Assembly: GCF_011682065.1 (NCBI RefSeq)
Contig: NZ_VUYU01000012.1
Coordinates: 62,001-126,000, forward strand
Direction of reading: 5' to 3'
DNA from: Massilia rubra
GTDB lineage: Bacteria > Pseudomonadota > Gammaproteobacteria > Burkholderiales > Burkholderiaceae_D
DNA: 64,000 nt
How positions within the stretch are numbered: the stretch's first letter is position 1; each line of letters begins with the position of its first letter. A program made the position numbers and the translations under genes. Below are positions 61,519-64,000 of this stretch, piece after piece. The notes under the pieces are model-generated. The model worked only from the letters and a program-made list of their open reading frames with translations. It had not been told where the DNA came from and did no database searches.

Positions 61519-62850
61519 TCAAGCCTCCTTCACCGGCACAGGCCACACCCAGATATTCAGGCGGACCTCGTTCTTGTTTTCAAAATCCTGGACTTGCTGG
61601 ATCAGGCGCTCGTCTAACACGTGGTCGGCCGAGAGCAGCATCAAGCCCTCCGGGCTGACCAGGTCGCGCGACAAGGTCATGCCCGGCGCCAGGTACTTGG
61701 CCATGGTGGCCAGGTCTTTGATTTTTTCAATCTTGTCGCCATCCATCAGCGCGCGGAACGCCGCCACCACGTTCGGATCGTAGCGCTTGCCCACGGCGTC
61801 GTAGATGATCTGCTTGGCGTCGGGCGCCAGCACGCGGCGCTGGATCAGCGCGCCGATCTGCAAATTGTCGTAGTCCGACGCCAGCGCCAGGATGCGCGCG
61901 CCGAGCGGAATCAAGGGGCCGGCCACGCCGTCCGGAAAACCGGCGCCGTCGAAGCGCTCCATCTGCGCGCGCAACAAGGACGCCACGCCCTGCAAGTCGT
62001 CGAGCGGCATCAAGAGTTGCTCGGCGCGCAGCGGATGCTTGCGGAACACGCCCAGCATGTCGCCCGCCAGCAAATTGACCGGCGTGGCCAGCAAGTCGTC
62101 CGTAAAGCCGATCTTGCCGATATCGTGCAGCAGCGCGGCGATGAACACTTCCTGGGTCGCGTTCGCATCGAGCCCGAGCTTGACGGCGAGGCGCCGCGCC
62201 AGGTCCGCCACGCGGCGCGAATGCCCGGCCAGGTTGCCGCCGCGCATTTCGATCATGCTCGACAGGATCTTGATCGTCGTGATGAAATTGCTCTTGAGCT
62301 TTTTGTTGGTCTCGAGGATGGTGTCGCGCGAGTTGCGCAACTCTTCGGTGCGGATCTCGACCTTCGCTTCCAGGCTCTGGTTGAGGGTTTTCAATTCCTC
62401 GTTCTGGCGCGCGGTCAACACTTCCAGGCGCTCTTTTTCCTGCTCCAGCGCATGGCGTTCGAGCGCGTGGCGCACCACCAGCAAGATATCGGTGTCGTCC
62501 CACGGCTTGGTGATGTAGCGGTAGATTTCGCCGCGGTTGATCGCCGCCAGGATCGAGGACACGTCCGAATAGCCGGTCAGCAGCAGGCGCAAGGTGCCGG
62601 GCCAGCGTTCGCGCACGTGTTCCAGGAAGCGGGCGCCGTCCATTTCGGGCATGCGCATGTCGGAAATGACCAGGTCGACTTTTTCCTGTTCCAGGATGGC
62701 CAGGCCGGCCGCGCCGCTCTCGGCCACCAGCACCCGGTAGCCCTCCGGGCGGAACAGCCGGCGCAGCGCCGACAGGATGTTCGGTTCGTCGTCAACGCAC
62801 AGCACGGTGGCCGGGGGTGGGGCGGTATCGTCGGTCAGGCTGTCTGTCAT
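61519..62850 (-). CDS. Response regulator with degenerate HD-GYP domain
   Basis: 443 residues: receiver (about 14-130, acceptor D64), coiled coil (130-190) and an HD-GYP-like domain (about 190-370). H210, H242-D243 of HDIGK and H272 are kept, but the usual HHE is QME (296-298) and the GYP is GFP (304-306). Missing metal histidines predict loss or change of cyclic-di-GMP hydrolysis; it may instead bind the nucleotide or a partner. The stop is followed one base later by the short response regulator gene. Its ATG overlaps the upstream kinase stop by four bases. Family: RpfG-type. Confidence 0.88.
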   Translation of the reverse strand: MTDSLTDDTAPPPATVLCVDDEPNILSALRRLFRPEGYRVLVAESGAAGLAILEQEKVDLVISDMRMPEMDGARFLEHVRERWPGTLRLLLTGYSDVSSILAAINRGEIYRYITKPWDDTDILLVVRHALERHALEQEKERLEVLTARQNEELKTLNQSLEAKVEIRTEELRNSRDTILETNKKLKSNFITTIKILSSMIEMRGGNLAGHSRRVADLARRLAVKLGLDANATQEVFIAALLHDIGKIGFTDDLLATPVNLLAGDMLGVFRKHPLRAEQLLMPLDDLQGVASLLRAQMERFDGAGFPDGVAGPLIPLGARILALASDYDNLQIGALIQRRVLAPDAKQIIYDAVGKRYDPNVVAAFRALMDGDKIEKIKDLATMAKYLAPGMTLSRDLVSPEGLMLLSADHVLDERLIQQVQDFENKNEVRLNIWVWPVPVKEA

Positions 62851-64000
62851 GGGCTGCTCTCCTCGCTTGTGCTTCTCTGGTGCACCGGCAGCACGATGCG
62901 GAACGTGGTGCCACGCCCGATCTCGCTGTCGACATCGATGCTGCCACGGTGTTTTTGGATGATGCCATAGGCCAGGGACAGGCCCAGGCCGGTTCCCTTG
63001 CCCACCGCCTTGGTGGTGAAAAAGGGGTCGAAGATGCGCGACAGGTTTTCGCGTGGGATGCCGCTGCCGTCATCGGCAATCTCGATCCACACTTGTTCGC
63101 CGTCGGCGCCCGATTCGCCCAGGGTGCCGCTGCGCAGCGTAATCGTGCCGCGCCGCTCGCTCATCGCGTGCGCCGCGTTGACCACCAGGTTCATGATGAC
63201 CTGGTTGATCTGGGACGGCAGGCATTCGATGTCGGGAATGGCGCCATACTGCTTGACCACGTCGGCCTTGTACTTGACCTCGTTGGAGACGATGTTCAGG
63301 GTCGAATCGATGCCGCCGTGCACATTGGCCCAGACCCAGTCCTGGTTGGCGTCGACCCGGGAAAAATCCTTGAGGTCCTGCACGATGTGGCGCACGCGCA
63401 CGATGCCTTCTTTCGATTCGCTCATCAGCACCGGAATGTCTTCGCGCAAAAAATCGAGGTCGAGCGTCTTGCGCATGGCGGCCAGGCGGGCCGCCGTTTC
63501 CGGGCTGGCCTGGCTTTCCGCCTCCTGATACACGTGCAACATGTCGAACAACTGGTCGAGGTAGCTTTGCAGGGTGCCGAAATTGGAGAAGATATAGCCG
63601 ATCGGGTTGTTGATTTCGTGCGCCACGCCGGCCGCCAGTTGCCCGATCGAGGCCAGTTTTTCCGACTGCACCAGCTGTTCCTGGGCCATCGACAGTTTGG
63701 CGTTCAGTTCGGTCAGGGCCAGGTGCTTGGCGCGCAGTTCGGCGTCGGCGATCTGGCGCTGGCGCAGGTCGTCTTCGAGCCGTTCGTTCGCTTCGGCCAG
63801 CTGCGCGGTGCGCTTTTCGATCAGGTGTTCGAGGTTGTCGTGGGCGCGCCGCAGGGCGTTTTCGGCGACCCGCCGCTCGGTCACGTCGCGCATGGTTTCG
63901 ATCGCGCCGACCACCTGGCCGGAGGCGTCGCGCAGGGGCGCGGCGGTGAAGTGCAGCCAGTGCCCGCCGACGCCCAGGTTTTCGAAAAAGCCTTCGGTCT
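62847..64000 (-). CDS. PAS sensor histidine kinase (continues beyond window)
   Basis: At least 384 residues are inside the window; the frame stays open to base 63998, so the N-terminus is outside. It shows the end of a PAS domain (TEGFFENLGVGGHWLHFTAA), a coiled coil, HisKA with AAGVAHEINNPIG, and HATPase with MNLVVNAAHAM and GTGLGLSLAYGI. It overlaps the HD-GYP gene by four bases and probably phosphorylates it or the short response regulator. It is a close relative of the kinase at 59575. Confidence 0.88.
   Translation of the reverse strand, partial: TEGFFENLGVGGHWLHFTAAPLRDASGQVVGAIETMRDVTERRVAENALRRAHDNLEHLIEKRTAQLAEANERLEDDLRQRQIADAELRAKHLALTELNAKLSMAQEQLVQSEKLASIGQLAAGVAHEINNPIGYIFSNFGTLQSYLDQLFDMLHVYQEAESQASPETAARLAAMRKTLDLDFLREDIPVLMSESKEGIVRVRHIVQDLKDFSRVDANQDWVWANVHGGIDSTLNIVSNEVKYKADVVKQYGAIPDIECLPSQINQVIMNLVVNAAHAMSERRGTITLRSGTLGESGADGEQVWIEIADDGSGIPRENLSRIFDPFFTTKAVGKGTGLGLSLAYGIIQKHRGSIDVDSEIGRGTTFRIVLPVHQRSTSEESSP

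Overview
The window is high-GC, densely packed Gram-negative DNA. The mix of porin, TonB-like and OmpA-like envelope proteins, a YqjD/YqjE set, PilH-like and PAS/GGDEF/EAL signalling proteins and many small glycine-zipper/BON lipoproteins points to a betaproteobacterium, most likely Oxalobacteraceae (Massilia/Duganella/Janthinobacterium type). That placement is inferred from gene content and protein wording, not from a marker gene. No rRNA, tRNA or CRISPR array was seen.

Layout. 1-7.7 kb: the end of a porin gene, a membrane CHASE-PAS-GGDEF-EAL protein, and a Crp/Fnr regulator / hybrid kinase / response regulator operon with overlapping genes. 7.8-12.9 kb: an acidic unknown protein, an SDR, a Tat-type dienelactone hydrolase, an orphan sulfate-binding protein, small unknowns and a CheY-like protein, with a large hairpin repeat at 10.35 kb. 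13.0-19.0 kb: a PAP2 phosphatase, a lipid kinase (probable CTG start), a metallophosphoesterase, then an enolase-superfamily enzyme, a methyltransferase-like protein and an adenylate-forming ligase that may form a small biosynthetic locus. 19.0-26.6 kb: a large autotransporter with a Pro-Thr/Val repeat linker, then a phospholipase-D lipoprotein coupled to a multi-pass 'site-specific recombinase' (Gcr) membrane protein. 26.7-32.1 kb: assorted genes including a class IV aminotransferase, two DUF3617 paralogues, NudK and a divergent DeoR regulator. 32.2-34.7 kb: an accessory island with an HsdR_N-like nuclease and an excisionase-like antitoxin/PIN toxin pair.

34.8-48.5 kb is an envelope/stress archipelago: OmpA-like lipoproteins, glycine-zipper proteins, OsmB, two BON lipoproteins, AsmA, DUF4398, a ferritin-like protein, YqjD/YqjE, a patatin, DUF3309 and lmo0937-type small membrane proteins, and a second Crp/Fnr regulator. 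48.5-56.5 kb: an AI-2E family exporter, a 191-bp nested-palindrome element, a polysaccharide deacetylase, a LolC/E-type permease with no LolD beside it, an AT-rich foreign gene coding a HEYTH putative metalloprotein, a YihY protein, an OmpA protein and a collagen-like lipoprotein. 56.8-64 kb: a winged-helix protein, a peroxiredoxin-glutaredoxin fusion, MtfA, and two convergent sets of histidine kinases and response regulators, one with a degenerate HD-GYP domain.

The main unifying observation is a 14-bp dyad, GTNCG-N4-CGNAC, found in nine places in eight intergenic regions, mostly ahead of envelope/stress genes and beside both Crp/Fnr regulators, whose recognition helices look alike. It is a candidate operator for a stress regulon. 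The strongest single-gene novelty candidate is the AT-rich HEYTH gene at 52.46-53.80 kb.
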